NCBI GenBank assembly: GCA_023213315.1
Contig: JAKCPI010004939.1
Span: 1 to 64,000, forward strand
Direction of reading: 5' to 3'
Source of the DNA: Euborellia annulipes
Taxonomy: Eukaryota; Arthropoda; Insecta; Dermaptera; Anisolabididae
Length of the DNA stretch: 64,000 bases
In this document: one piece after another, positions 21,181 to 31,756 of the stretch
Layout of the letters: every line of letters starts with the position of its first letter
Position numbering within the stretch: the first letter of the stretch is position 1
Position numbers and translations under genes: made by a program
Notes under the pieces: generated by a model
The model's database searches: none
Seen by the model: the letters and a program-made list of their open reading frames with translations, nothing else
Told to the model about the DNA's origin: nothing

Positions 21181-21749
21181 GACTTCTTATTAGAAACAAT
21201 CATCACAATCAGTTTCTCTTATACTCTATAATTTTATGCTTATTTAATAGCTTTATATTCAATATTTTTAAGCACTTTTTTCCATATTTTTGTGCTTTTT
21301 TGTCCGGTCTTTAGTCATTACTATCTTTTATTCAGTTTTTTTTTTAATTTCCCAAAAGTGTCTGAACTCTAACTTATAGGCTTTCTCAAATAAATGTTTC
21401 AAGTGTGTACCGTATTGATATTAGAGTTAGAGAGATTTATTATAAGGGTCTCTAAATTATTCGTTTTCCTTAACATACAGTATAAAAGGAAAAAAATAGT
21501 TTTTTTTTTGTTTTTATTATTTGTAGAAGATAAACTTAAATCTTTAATGAAAAGACAAATAGACATATTTCATGAAATAGCTATCTGCTTCTGATCGAAC
21601 ATGAAAATAAATAATATGAACAAGAAATGGATATCTGCTGATATTTGAGTCGTTCGACTCTCGAATCAATCACTTACGAAATTCTTATTCAGTATTTATT
21701 TATGCTATGTTTAAAAAAGATAAAATTTATTATATGAAACAAGTGGTGG
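21181..21749. other. No gene seen
   Basis: AT-rich; short frames on the plus strand carry no recognised motif. Confidence 0.3.
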
Positions 21750-21860
21750 CCCTCGGGCCTTGGTGTAGTGGTTAGCAATTTGTACCAAAGGTCACGGGTT
21801 CGCGCCTAAAAAGTGGTGGTTGATTCGACGTTTCGGCCACGACTTCAGGACTAAAAAATT
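21750..21860 (+). repeat. tRNA-derived SINE-like head with hammerhead-like motif
   Basis: CCTTGGTGTAGTGGTTAGC resembles an A box and CACGGGTTCGCGCC a B box. They are followed by CGACGTTTCGGCCACGACTTCAGG, the inverse of the CTGAAG...GGCCGAAACGTC motif. No poly-A was seen. Confidence 0.6.
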
Positions 21861-22384
21861 TTGTGCATGAGTGTATTATTTATTTAAATAAAATTCAATA
21901 CATTGAAATGGAAATCGTGTAGAACGAACCAAAAAGTTGACCTAAAAAAAAAAAAACACTTTTTTATCAAGGAAATTGAAATATGCATTAGCGATCAAAT
22001 AGTGTGGCAATAAATAACTCTGTGCAGCACCATGATTACCCCCCCCCCACCCCCGAGACCCCAGCAATTCGATGGATCCTAACATTTAATAGTTCACGAT
22101 TTAATTTTTTCTATCAAATATATATATACACTTAATATTTTATGTAAGCGAGCTGAATAGCTGAATCAATATGTAGAAGGATGAATTAAAAGGCCAAGCA
22201 GCTATTATTATTTCTTTATTGGTATCAAACCCACAGCGACGTTTCGGTCGACTATGCTACCATCTTCATGGCTAGGGTTCAGTCAATAGGAACCCTCTTA
22301 AGTTCTTTGACAGACATTTATTTACAATTTAGGATCTATCACAATTACTTTCAGCGCCAGTCAAATTAAATATTAAATTTGACT

Positions 22385-22494
22385 ATATATTTGGGATCCA
22401 GGCATTCTTATTTAAGCCATTTGGTATCCAAAATAAAATAAAATCATCGGACTGCCTGGGATCCGAGCCCGCGACCCTTAGTATACAAGGCCAG
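22385..22494 (-). repeat. SINE-A fragment in the foldback centre
   Basis: GGGATCCAGGCATTCTTATT, the shortened inverted pair, ATCATCGGACTGCCTGGGAT and CGAGCCCGCGACCCTT, in minus-strand SINE order. Head and tail are missing. Confidence 0.7.
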
Positions 22495-22539
22495 CCAAAT
22501 TTAATATTAAATTTGACTGGGGCTGAATGTAATTGTGAT

Positions 22540-22788
22540 CATAGGCGTAGCCAGGGGGGTTTTGGGGGTTCAACCCCCCCCCCCCCCCCCCTCCCCATGG
22601 GACCCAAGCCATGACTAGATATTTAATACAAATTATATTTCACATAGGGTAAGAGAAAGTAAAATATAATAATTTACTCTAGCTAAAAAAACAAACCAAA
22701 ATGATTTATAAATACCTTAAAATAATCTTAAATTTTTGAAAAAAATTTCTTGATCCTCCCCCATAAAAAACTTCTGGCTACGCCAATA
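22540..22788. mobile_element. hAT-like MITE, 249 bp, imperfect TSD ATTGTGAT/C
   Basis: The ends CATAGGCGTAGCCAG and (inverse) TATTGGCGTAGCCAG flank C-runs and an internal AGGGTAAGAGAAAGTAAAAT, which is an HPR end. Seven of eight duplication bases match. Confidence 0.75.
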
Positions 22789-22995
22789 ATTGTGACAGAT
22801 CCTAAATTGTAAATAAATGTCCATCTAAGAACTTAAGAGGGTACTTTGACTGAACCCTAGCCATGAAGATGGTCGCATAGTCGATCGAAACGGCGCTCTG
22901 GATTTGATACCAATAAAGAAATAATAATAGCTGCTTGGCCTCCTAATTCATCCTTTTACATTTAATATTTTGTCTTATTTCATTGACACTATTAA

Positions 22996-23213
22996 AAAAT
23001 TTTTTTTAAACACACACACACACACATACACACCGTCTTTTCGGCAACTAAGGCCATATAAGACTTTGACGATAGCCGTTATTGAATATATATATATTTG
23101 AGGTCCAGGCATTCTTAGGGTATCCAAATGGCTTAAAATAAAATCATCGGACTGCCTGGGATCCGAGCCCGCGACCCTTGGTACGCTAACCCCTACACCA
23201 AGCTTGAGGTACT
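22996..23213 (-). repeat. SINE-A, nearly complete
   Basis: Poly-T and (CA)n tail, CGTCTTTTCGGCAACTAAGG, GACGATAGCCGTTAT, AGTCCGATGAT inverse, B box inverse (GAGCCCGCGACC) and A box inverse (CTAACCCCTACACCAAGC). Confidence 0.83.
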
Positions 23214-24071
23214 ATATTTTATAAAAATATTTAATACTTAAGGGGGTTTCTTAATTACAAGATGAAGAAACTGACCCTAACCATGAAACCGGGCTCGACT
23301 CCTTGAATTCTGATTGAAAAGTCTTTTAATGGACTCCGAGGCCCTTTGTTTTTGATATATACACATATAAATAAGATATGGCAAACAAAAAGAAAAAAAG
23401 AAATCTCGTTAGCAACTAAGCAATGCAATAGTAAACGTCTCCCCCCCCCTCCCCTACTGTTTAAGTGAAACCCCGCACCTTGGATTCCGATTGCAAATTT
23501 CGCAGTCTTTTTGCATCAGACATCTATGATTGCAATCGAGTGACATCTGATCCTCTCTCCCTCTCGGTATCAATCATAAAGATGTGCATTTTTCCGTGCC
23601 ATTCGTAAAGGTTATATAAATATATATATATATCTATATAATTCCTGGCAAGGTGGAAGAAAGGCGCAGGAGTGGGAGGAACCACGTCTCTTGTTTCAAG
23701 CTCAGGGCTCGGGTTACAAGGTTCTGGGTGCTGGCTGGCCTGAGAGCTCTCTATGCATAGCGGACAACGATGTTGCTCCATTTGCGAGGCATACACACAG
23801 GGTGGCTGTCAAAATATGTCCCCTTCCCCTCACTTATTGATTGACTCCTGAATAATCTACAAGGATATTAGAAGGTGGCAGTCAAAGAAAAAAATTAAAG
23901 AATGCATCATTGTGACGAAATTCTCGTTTATTTGCTCAAAAGTTTTCGAGATTTCCGGCCGATAAAAAAATAGACAATTGAATATATATATTTGTAAGAG
24001 GTGTTTGTGCGCCACCCTTTCTGTATACCCGATATACACAGGCAGTTATATTTATCCAGAGGCAGAGCGAG

Positions 24072-24109
<38 letters not shown>

Positions 24110-24728
24110 CCAGAGACGGGCCATTACATCGGGTTCAGGTTTCACTAGACTTGTTTGCGTGACATACGTACGTACGCTCTGTAGACGTGTTGGTATTCGT
24201 GTAAATTAACAGAAACTATCATTTGACCAATACTACAACTATCTGGTGCCTTCTTCATAAAAGAATTAGAAATTGCCATTTTTTGATTCATGTAAACTGA
24301 ATATTGTACAACGTTTCGGTCTCTGTTCAAGGAACAAATCACAAAGAATCTAGCGATGTTCATTCTAAATTGAATTGGTTGTTGTAATGAGTACCTGAGG
24401 CTAAATGTAATCATGTGAAACATTTTTACCTGAAGAAGACCATAGAGTGGGTAGCCGAAACGTTGCATCTTAAACAAATATACCACAGTTTACAGTAAAT
24501 GTGTAAAGCTGGGGTTACAGATTAGAAATATAGGGAGAATAAAAGCAGCCTCTTCTCTCCCACTTATTGGAAATATTTCGGTGTCTATATAGGAACCATC
24601 TTCAGTGCAAATATGAAAATACGGAGAAAATTGTCACAAAATTTTCAAATATTTTAGAAAATTTACATGGCATGGCCTATTTGACTTAATATTTACAATA
24701 AATTGAATTAAATAATAGCCTATACTGA
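23214..24728. other. No convincing gene; foldback-like motifs and microsatellites
   Basis: A 90-residue minus-strand frame (23524-23796, CPLCIESS...) resembles nothing I recognise. (AG)n lies at about 24078-24106. Hammerhead-like motifs sit at 24430-24465 (plus) and 24571-24605 (minus), with a partial inverse (CAACGTTTCGGTCTC) near 24310; together these suggest two decayed foldback elements between 24290 and 24620. Confidence 0.4.
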
Positions 24729-24932
24729 TAAAAAAATCTGGTGTGACTGGTCGCTCAACACACAACTTTCTCTTATCCTTCGGCAAGAGAGAGTTGTGTA
24801 CTGTGCTTGTCATACCAGAGTTTTTGTGTCGACATATATTTAGTTTCCACCTATGTATTAGAATTCAAGATGTAATAAAATTTATAAGCATGTGAAAATA
24901 TTTATATTTTGTTACCATTACAACCATTTCTC
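24729..24932 (+). repeat. HPR repeat, palindromic half
   Basis: Palindrome AAAAAATCTGGTGTGACTGG...CTTATCCTTCGGCAAG...CATACCAGAG, then GTGTCGACATATATTTAG to TTACCATTACAACC. It joins directly to an inverted tail-first copy. Confidence 0.85.
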
Positions 24933-24933
24933 C

Positions 24934-25422
24934 TTACTTTCTGTTACCTATGTATATATAGAGAGAGAAAGTATTGGATTCATGTCAAAAATTCGATGTC
25001 GAGATTTTGTTGGATAGGGCCTATATACGTTTTGAGGTCCCCTGAGTCCAAAAAAGTGGTTTTCGCGTCATGGTCTGTCTGTGTGTGGGTGTGTGTTCAA
25101 TTTTAAGCATGAAGGAATTGAGCTAGGAGGTTGAAATTTTATATTTAAGTTAGACACCTCCCTGGAGCGTGAAAATAAGCTTTTGATCAAAATCGACCAA
25201 AAAGTGCTAGTATACTTTAATGATGTTGTTTTTCAGTTTTTTTCGATTTTCTCAAATTTCGCTTCAACGATTTTTTTTTAAATTCATTATCCAACTATTT
25301 TTTAGATTCTCTTTAAAATGTATATTCTCATTTTGTCATTAAAATCTTCTGAAGACCACTTTATTCTTGTACTTCATAGAGAAGATAGGAGAAATGGTTG
25401 CCATGGTCACAAAATATAAATA
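24934..25422 (-). repeat. HPR repeat, cut by a Helitron
   Basis: Terminal hairpin TTACTTTCTGTTACC..., complete body to GTTGCCATGGTCACAAAATA, then a Helitron begins. The palindromic half is not found beyond. Confidence 0.85.
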
Positions 25423-25698
25423 TCTGTCTGTCTGTCACTCTCTGTTTGACCAGCTTCCCGTTAAAATTTTGAAATGAAATTTTGTAATCTTATAGAGGCG
25501 TTATGGAGAGTCCAGAAAAAATACTCGGGTCCCGAAATTCCTTTAACTTTTTGAGTTATTAATTCCTAGAGTTACGATTCCTCCCATTGGAAATGTATAG
25601 AGAAATATTTTGTATTCTTTGCATTTATGTATATTCTATGAATGTAAACAAATACTCAAGCAGGCACTGGATTGGAATCTATATATATAATTCACTAA

Positions 25699-25809
25699 TG
25701 TCCGTCTGTCTGTCTGTCCGTCTGTCTGTCTGTCTGTCCGTCTGTCTGTCTGTCCGTCTGTCTGTCTGTCCGTCTGTCTGTCTGTCCGTCTGTCTGTCTG
25801 TCCGTCTGT
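25699..25809 (+). repeat. (TCTG/TCCG)n microsatellite inside the Helitron
   Basis: Regular GTCTGTCTGTCC units. They produce a spurious VCLSVCLS frame. Confidence 0.95.
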
Positions 25810-26085
25810 CACGCTCTATTTAGGCAACTTCCCGTTGGAATTTTGAAATGAAATTTTTTATGCATAAAGAGGACCTTCTCGGGATTACAGGAAAATTATT
25901 TTCATCCCGAAATTCCCATAACTTTTCGAGTTATTAATTTTTAAAGTTACGATTTCTCCCATAGGAAATGTATAGAGAAATATTTATGTATTCTTTTCAT
26001 TTTGTGTATTCCATGAATGTAAACAAATCCTCAAGCAGGCTCTGGATTGTAATAGGTAGTAATTCTTTTCTTTTCATTAGTAAGA

Positions 26086-26400
26086 AGCAAAGGCGAGTGT
26101 CCGCCGCAGGCGGGCCCGAGCCAGCTGTCGGGGGGTCCAGGGGGGCGAAGCCCCCTGTCTAGATGCAAAGGCGGGCGCCTCGGGTTCTCATAATTAAGAA
26201 AAGGCGAGGGTCCGCCGCAGGCGGGCCCGAGCCAAATAGCGGGGGTCCAGGGGGCGAAGCCCCCTGTCTAGATGCAAAGGCGGGCGCCTCGGGTTCTCAT
26301 AATTAAGAAAAGGCGAGGGTCCGCCGCAGGCGGGCCCGAGCCAAATAGCGGGGGTCCAGGGGGGCGAAGCCCCCGGCTAGGCGCGAAGCCCGCCGAAGGC
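26086..26400 (+). repeat. GC-rich ~105-bp tandem repeat at the Helitron 3' end
   Basis: About three units with AAGGCGAGGGTCCGCCGCAG, CGGGCCCGAGCCA, GGGGTCCAGGGGGGCGAAGC and CTAGATGCAAAGGCGGG. Each unit repeats the GCGAAGC and CTAG words of the true terminus, so the array looks like stacked 3' ends. It stands out sharply from the AT-rich surroundings. Confidence 0.88.
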
Positions 26401-26447
26401 GGGCGACGCGGCTAGTAGTAATTATAATTTTATTTTCATAATTAAGA

Positions 26448-26676
26448 AATATGGCTCAGTGGTAGAATGCTCTCAATATTCCATTTTGTTTATTCCTATC
26501 GTTCAGGTTCAGCATTTGCTTCTAGTGCCAAAGGTCAAGGGTTCACATCCCGTCTCAGGCGAAGAATTTATTTCAATTAATTAGATACCAATCAATTGGA
26601 ATAAATAGGGACGGGGTTTAAATTGACCTCCTATGCCGAAAAAAGACCTTAAATAATTTTTAAAAAAATAATAAAT
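26448..26676 (+). repeat. SINE-B, tRNA-derived
   Basis: ATGGCTCAGTGGTAGAATGC is an A-box-like start and AAGGGTTCACATCCCG a B box. The body has TCTCAGGCGAAGAATTTATT, TACCAATCAATTGGAATAAA and GCCGAAAAAAGACC, then an A-rich tail. About 50 bases between the boxes look like an insertion. It interrupts the outer Helitron. Confidence 0.75.
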
Positions 26677-26722
26677 TGCGAGGGTCCGCTTCAGGCGGGC
26701 CCGAGCCAGCTGGCGTGGCTGC

Positions 26723-27169
26723 TTTTTAAATTAATTTCATTAAAATATTTTTGTTCGATTAAGTCACGTCTAATTGATTTTGTTATTTATGTTTTAATTA
26801 CACTTGTACTCAATTTCTAAAATTTTATTTTTATTTTATTAACAAATAGTATCGAATGTTTGTAAAGTAATGATATCCTTCACATTCAGTTCAAATTAAG
26901 TTCTCTCTGGCTTGCATTTATTAAATTTTCTATCGTCCTATCTAATTAACATTAAGAACGAGATGGGAATTTAATTAATTTATAGATCTTAACCCTTAGG
27001 ATTATTTTTATTAACTAACTTAAATAAACCCATAAAATGGATATGTTAAAAATGTGATTATAGATTAAATGAGGGGTTCAGAACAAAAGTGAATTTAGCC
27101 CCTTTTTTACTCTTTTGAGAAAAAATGAATCAAAGTTAAAGCCTTATACAATGTGCGTCAAAAACGACG
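26723..27169. other. No gene seen
   Basis: AT-rich unique sequence. Confidence 0.3.
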
Positions 27170-27870
27170 TAACACTTTGAGAATAGCTCCCAGAATAAGG
27201 ATCCAATTTTTTTTTTACCCCCACTCTTATTTGTATAGGAAATCAATGGAATACGTGCTAAGATAATGTGAAGACTTTCAATTATGGTCAATTTCTTATA
27301 CTTGAAACTTTAAACAATGAAAAAACTATTTTGTCACCAACCTTGGTGATCCTCTATGGTCCCGTAAAGTACTATCTTGCCGCCAGCTGCGGTGGTCCCC
27401 TCTAACCCCTTCACCTCCTTTCTCTCCCTTTATTATAAATTTAAATGTATGGCCTCAAAACCACGCCAAATTGTGGGGACCGGCAACTAAGTTCTTAATC
27501 TACTACCTGGTACTCCAATCAATGAAAAATACTATTATGTCGCCAGCTGCGGTGGTTTTTCGGCCGTATATTTATTTGAATTTGTAATAAAGGGAAAGAA
27601 AGGAGGTGAAGGGGCTAGAGGGGACCACCGCGAGCTGACGGCAAGATAGTACTTTTCAGGGGACTATAGAGGATCACCGCAGTTGCTGACAAGATATTTT
27701 TTTCATTGTTTGAGGTTTTAAGTATAAGAATTTGTCCATAATTCGCATAATCTTAGCACTTATTCCATTGATTTCCTATATAAATAAGAGGAGTGGGGGT
27801 AAAAAAAAAAAATTGGCCGGGCAAAATCCGGATCCTTATTTTTGGAGATATTCTCAGCACAAATACATTG
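27170..27870. mobile_element. Foldback element, ~250-bp arms
   Basis: The left arm (GCTCCCAGAATAAGGATCC, CCACTCTTATTTGTATAGGA, TACTATCTTGCCGCCAGCTG) is inverted at the right (CAGCTGACGGCAAGATAGTA-like, CCTATATAAATAAGAGGAGT, GGATCCTTATTTTTGG). The centre (27440-27545) repeats GTCGCCAGCTGCGGTGG. No protein. Confidence 0.75.
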
Positions 27871-27979
27871 ACAGAATTCGATCTTCACATTTTGCATACT
27901 CAACTACCTCTAACGCCCGGTCTACCGTATTTATTAACGCTACCCTAGAAGAAGGCGTCTGTTTAGTCCCCGTTTTTTT

Positions 27980-28095
27980 ATTTATTCATATATTTATTTA
28001 CTCATGTATTTATTTATTTATTTATTCCATCTATCTATTTGTATTTATGTATTTATTTATTTATTTATGAGTTTGTTTATTTATTTATTTATTGT
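27980..28095 (+). repeat. (TATT/TATC)n microsatellite
   Basis: TATTTATT runs with variants. The plus-strand frames over it (IYLFIYLF-like) are artefacts. Confidence 0.9.
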
Positions 28096-28240
28096 GGTTA
28101 TCCATATATTTATTTGCCTATGTATACTGTATGTCTATAGGTGTCCAGGTATAAGTGTGAGATTATTGAGGGAAGTACGTCTGGCTAAATGGGATATGCC
28201 GGAGGCCAACAAGGCTAAGAAAAAGAAGAGGTTTCACTTT

Positions 28241-28506
28241 AAAAAAAATATGGTGTGACTGCTGGCACTTCACCCAACCTTATCTTAATAAGAGAGGTCG
28301 GAAATTGGGTAGAACCCTATCTCAACCTCCCTTTTATTGATCTTTATTTAAAATATACATAAAATAATGTATTAAGATGCACACACACACACAAAAGGAG
28401 TCACTTTTTTGGAATCAGAGACCCTCAAAACATGTATTCCCATTAAATTCTCAAGATTGAATTTTTAATACAATCACAATACTTTCTATTCAAGAGAAAG
28501 TAAAAA
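28241..28506 (+). repeat. HPR repeat, degenerate
   Basis: ATATGGTGTGACTGCTGGCAC at the start and GGAATCAGAGACCCTC, TCTCAAGATTGAATTTTTAA, CAATACTTTC and CAAGAGAAAGTAAAA at the end. The middle is largely lost. Confidence 0.65.
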
Positions 28507-29012
28507 AATTAAGAAATCAATTAAAATAAAAAAATTTGGAGAGATTTGTGAATTAAATATAGTATTTTAGATTTCTATTTTTTTTTTTATCTTAATCAAA
28601 TAAAAGTTCATTTGGGATAGATTGAGAGAGAGAGAGAGAGCGACTTGCTCTCAGCTGACTACGGTGTCCGGTTGCCCATCGCATATACACCAGTATATCT
28701 ATCACACACACACACACACACACACACTTGTCTACGCAAGGCTATACTCGTCTATAGATATAAATAATTGCTGAAGTCGGGTGCGGGGTGTTGGTTTCTG
28801 AAACCCTCAGCTCATATTGCTTAAGCATCCCTCCTGCTGAGGATGATATTTCAAGAAAACCGAGAACCTCTTTCGCCTCCTCCTTCCTCCTCCTCCGCCT
28901 CCTCTTTATCTTCTTTCAGTATCACAAATATTAAAAAGAATTTCTTAAGGAATTTTGATTTTTATATATTTCATTTTCAGTAGAGATTTCTAAAAAAACA
29001 CAACGAGATGTC
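28507..29012. other. No gene recognised; microsatellites and a balanced patch
   Basis: (GA)n near 28625 and (CA)n near 28703-28730. A patch at 28640-28920 is less AT-rich with CCTCCTCCT runs, and could be a promoter or untranslated exon; nothing decides this. Confidence 0.3.
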
Positions 29013-29035
29013 TCTCTATATATGTTAACATATAT

Positions 29036-30004
29036 GGACCCTGTTATGCAAATGTGTGTCAAAGGCCAAAAAAATTCAAAATTGAGTTAAGCACGCAATA
29101 TTGTTTCAAATGCTATAATTAATAATATTTTTTATGAAATATGTCCAAAAAAAATTTATATTTAATGTAAAAGCTTAAAATTATTTTTACAATATTTCAA
29201 TGCAGGATTTTCATTTTGCAAAAATGATTTATGTTCCTAACACGTTGTTTTTTATGATGTTAACAACCAATAAAGACTTATTTAACCTATATTATATATT
29301 GTTTAATTACCTTAAATAAACCAAAATCATTTTTTTTTTGAAAAATGAGAAATGAATTCGTAGATGTCAAAATTTAATTTTTTGATATTATTCCTGATAA
29401 TGAAGATGAGGATCAGAGCGATTTCGAAAAGACAACAAAATAAATAATATTAAGTCAATTTCATTATAACTTTGATTTACTGTTGCCATGTTCACTTCCA
29501 TTCAGGAATTAATTGATGAGAAAATTTTGTTATCACTTTGTATTTATTTTAAAATATTAATACTATTTAAAATTGATTAATGTCATTTTGATAAAAAGTT
29601 TCTATGCTACTAGTATTAAATATAACCATAAAAAAACTTTAATAATAACTTCGTTTTAATTTTTGAATTATAAACCTAAAATTATTTTATTAATATAAAT
29701 AGTGCATAGATTAATTTTCAATCATGTGTCAAGAGACTTTGAAGCATTTTTACAAATATAATATTGGACTTGGAGAATTTTGCAATAATAATTTTTTATA
29801 TTTTATTGTTTTTCTCTAAATTAGTCGTATTTTTAGAGATAATTTATGAATATCTGCCATAATTACAGTATTTACTTGCACAATTGACAAAAAAAAAAAA
29901 TGATATATAATCTAATCAAAACAATTTAAATCAGAAAAACTTTAATGTTGATTTTCTCAAAACTCGATGTTTGGTCTTTGACACACCATTGCATAACAGG
30001 GTCC
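29036..30004. mobile_element. TIR element, 969 bp, probably TA target
   Basis: Ends GGACCCTGTTATGCAAATG and (inverse) GGACCCTGTTATGCAATGG continue as ~30-bp inverted repeats to GTGTGTCAAAG. Flanks ...CATATAT and ATATAG allow a TA or ATAT duplication. The interior is very AT-rich with no transposase frame. It lies inside an HPR terminal hairpin (CTCTATATATGTTAACATAT / ATAGAGGTAAGAAAG). Confidence 0.8.
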
Positions 30005-30386
30005 ATATAGAGGTAAGAAAGTAAGAAGGGATGTGGAAGTCCTATAGCGCGCCTCGCAGCATGTTATAGCTAAAATTCGATGTCGAGATTTTTTGAGAGA
30101 TATACACGTTTTGAGGTCCCCTATAATCCAAAAAGTCTGTCTGTCTGTCTGTGAATAAAATATCTCAAGAACGAAAAGAGATAGGAAGTTAAAATTTTAT
30201 ATTTAAGTTAGGTGTGGGAGGTGACACGAAGCTTTTGAACACAATTATCGACCAAAGAGTACTAATACTTTACAAATGCTCTTTTAGAGTTTTTAGTTTT
30301 TCCTATTTTATAAAAAAAAAAAAACGATTGAGCTCCGAATCGGTCAACCCGGAACTTAACAGATATAGAGGTAAGAGAAAAGTAAA
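30005..30386 (-). repeat. HPR repeat, degenerate tail part
   Basis: GAGGTAAGAAAGTAAG, then AATTCGATGTCGAGATTTTT, GTCTGTCTGTCTGTG and ATATCTCAAGAACGAAAAGA; it fades after TACTAATACTTTAC. A detached AGATATAGAGGTAAGAG follows at 30361. Confidence 0.65.
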
Positions 30387-31016
30387 AAATGAAGTTTCCG
30401 CTTGTGCATTCTAAGAGAGAAAAAAAATTATTATTTTTTTTTTAAATTGAGAGAATATTGAAAAGAGAATAATTAATAGCGCTATAAAATAAATAAATAC
30501 TAGTCGTTTATCCAAGAGAGAGCATTATTTGTTGTACATACTAGATTCTTCATATAGACGAGAGATTTACGATGGAGATATTAAAATTTCTTAGAAATGA
30601 AATTTAATTTTTTTAATAGTTATTTCCAAGAACAGCAGCCTCTCTGGCCGGCCAGCGACAATGCCTGGAGGGGGAGGGGAGGCGCCACTTCCCCCTCCGC
30701 GCGCCGCTTCTTAAGACCCAATTAATACATGTTAGAAAAAATAAAAAAAACTCTGCATCTTCAATTGCGTACAACTCGCAAAATACGGCCCCAAATTTTA
30801 TGGGATTATTTTTAATAAGCACAGAATTTCATAGACAAAATGCAGTTGAGAATAAAAAATTTCAAAATTTTCATTTTCACTTTCTCTTACTTCTATATAA
30901 AGCCTTGGCCATAAGTATGAAGCACCCCTATAAAGTGTGGATATCATATTTATTTCTTAAAATAAACTAAAATTTATTTTATAAATATTAAATTAATTTA
31001 ATAAAATGTTTATTTA
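30387..31016. other. No gene seen
   Basis: AT-rich except a GC patch near 30640-30710 (CCTCTCTGGCCGGCCAGCG). No frame recognised. Confidence 0.3.
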
Positions 31017-31027
31017 AAGCGTGATTA

Positions 31028-31296
31028 GCCCAAGGGGCTTGGAGTAGTTGGTAGCGTGCCTACCTTCTATACCGAACGTCTCGGGTTCGGACCCCAGGCA
31101 GTCCGATAATTTTATTTAAGGCATTTGGATACCAAATGACTTAAATAAAAATGCCTGGACCCCCCAATTGATATATTAAAAACATACTGATTATCGTAAA
31201 AAGTCTTAAATGGCCTCAGTTGCCGAAAAGACTGTGTGAATGTGAGTGTGAATGAGAAAAAAGTGTGAATGTTTTAAAAAAAAAAAAAAAAAAAAA
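31028..31296 (+). repeat. SINE-A, full-length, TSD AAGCGTGATTA
   Basis: tRNA-like head from GCCCAAGGGGCTTGGAGTAG, B box CTCGGGTTCGGACCCC, body, AATGTGAGTGTGAATGAG and poly-A. Exact 11-bp duplications AAGCGTGATTA lie at 31017-31027 and 31297-31307, proving retroposition. Confidence 0.95.
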
Positions 31297-31307
31297 AAGC
31301 GTGATTA

Positions 31308-31756
31308 TTTTATTTTAAAAGACGAAATTCAATAGATGTGTAAAATATAAAATTAATGTTATTTTGTCAATTTCTTTAAATAGCGTAAACGACTTGAAAC
31401 ATAGGTAAAAGTAAAAAAAAAGGTGTGGGGTTGACTTATTTGTTTAAAAAAAAAAAATCCCTTTGATTGAAAATGCCAAAAAATTTCCAAAAAAAAAAGT
31501 GTAAAAATACAAGTGCTTCACGAACAAGTAGAAATTGTCAAAATAGTGGGATAATCACGAAATGCAGTACAATCTGCACTTAAACGATTTTTAGAGACTG
31601 GTTTTCATAAAAATAAATTAAGATAGAGGTCGAAAGCGTGTCATCACTAGGGCTCGGATTTATAGGCACTAAAAATCTTTAAAATAGGCACTTAAAAGGC
31701 ATTATTTAAGAAATAATATAAAAAATTTAAAAAAATTGATGTCTTATTTTTGGTAA
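31308..31756. other. No gene seen
   Basis: AT-rich. AGGCACTAAAAATC words near 31660-31690 recur at 32440-32525, suggesting the two flanks of one older element. Confidence 0.3.

Larger units (their letters stand above)
22177..22955. mobile_element. Long foldback element with two inner insertions
   Basis: The left arm (AAGGATGAATTAAAAGGCCA at 22177, GCTATTATTATTTCTTTATT, GTATCAAA...) is inverted at the right (to 22955). Arms continue inward through GACTGAACCCTAGCCATGAAGATGGT-like sequence and TTACAATTTAGGATC. Hammerhead-like motifs lie at 22238-22270 (minus) and 22862-22893 (plus). A SINE fragment and a MITE sit in the centre and right arm. Confidence 0.8.
25678..26415 (+). mobile_element. Inner non-autonomous Helitron, 738 bp, 5' TC...CTAG 3'
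   Basis: It begins TCTATATATATAATTC after an A and ends CTAG before a T, the A/T insertion rule of Helitrons. Just inside the 3' end GCCCGCCGAAGGCGGGC forms a hairpin, followed by GACGCGG and CTAG. The 5' region carries a (TCTGTCTGTCCG) array and the 3' half a GC-rich tandem array. Such TC/TATATA starts are common in animal Helitrons. No protein is encoded. Confidence 0.88.
25423..26722 (+). mobile_element. Outer non-autonomous Helitron, split by an inner Helitron and a SINE
   Basis: 5' part at 25423-25677: TCTGTCTG repeats, then CAGCTTCCCGTTAAAATTTT to CAAGCAGGCACTGGATTGGAA. The 3' part resumes after the inner element (TAGTAATTATAATTTT), is split again by a SINE, and ends with GCGAGGGTCCGCTTCAGGCG and CCAGCTGGCGTGGCT near 26722. 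The continuity matches the uninterrupted sequence of the inner copy (25810-26110). It has no Rep/helicase frame. Confidence 0.75.

Noticed and set aside
23524..23796. 90-residue minus frame with CPLC as a zinc-finger exon
   Set aside because: A single Cys pair, no partner cysteines, no convincing splice sites, no family recognised.
25587..25823. Plus frame with VCLSVCLS repeats
   Set aside because: Translation of a TCTG/TCCG microsatellite.
27732..28258. Plus frames rich in IYLFIYLF
   Set aside because: Translation of a TATT microsatellite and foldback arm.
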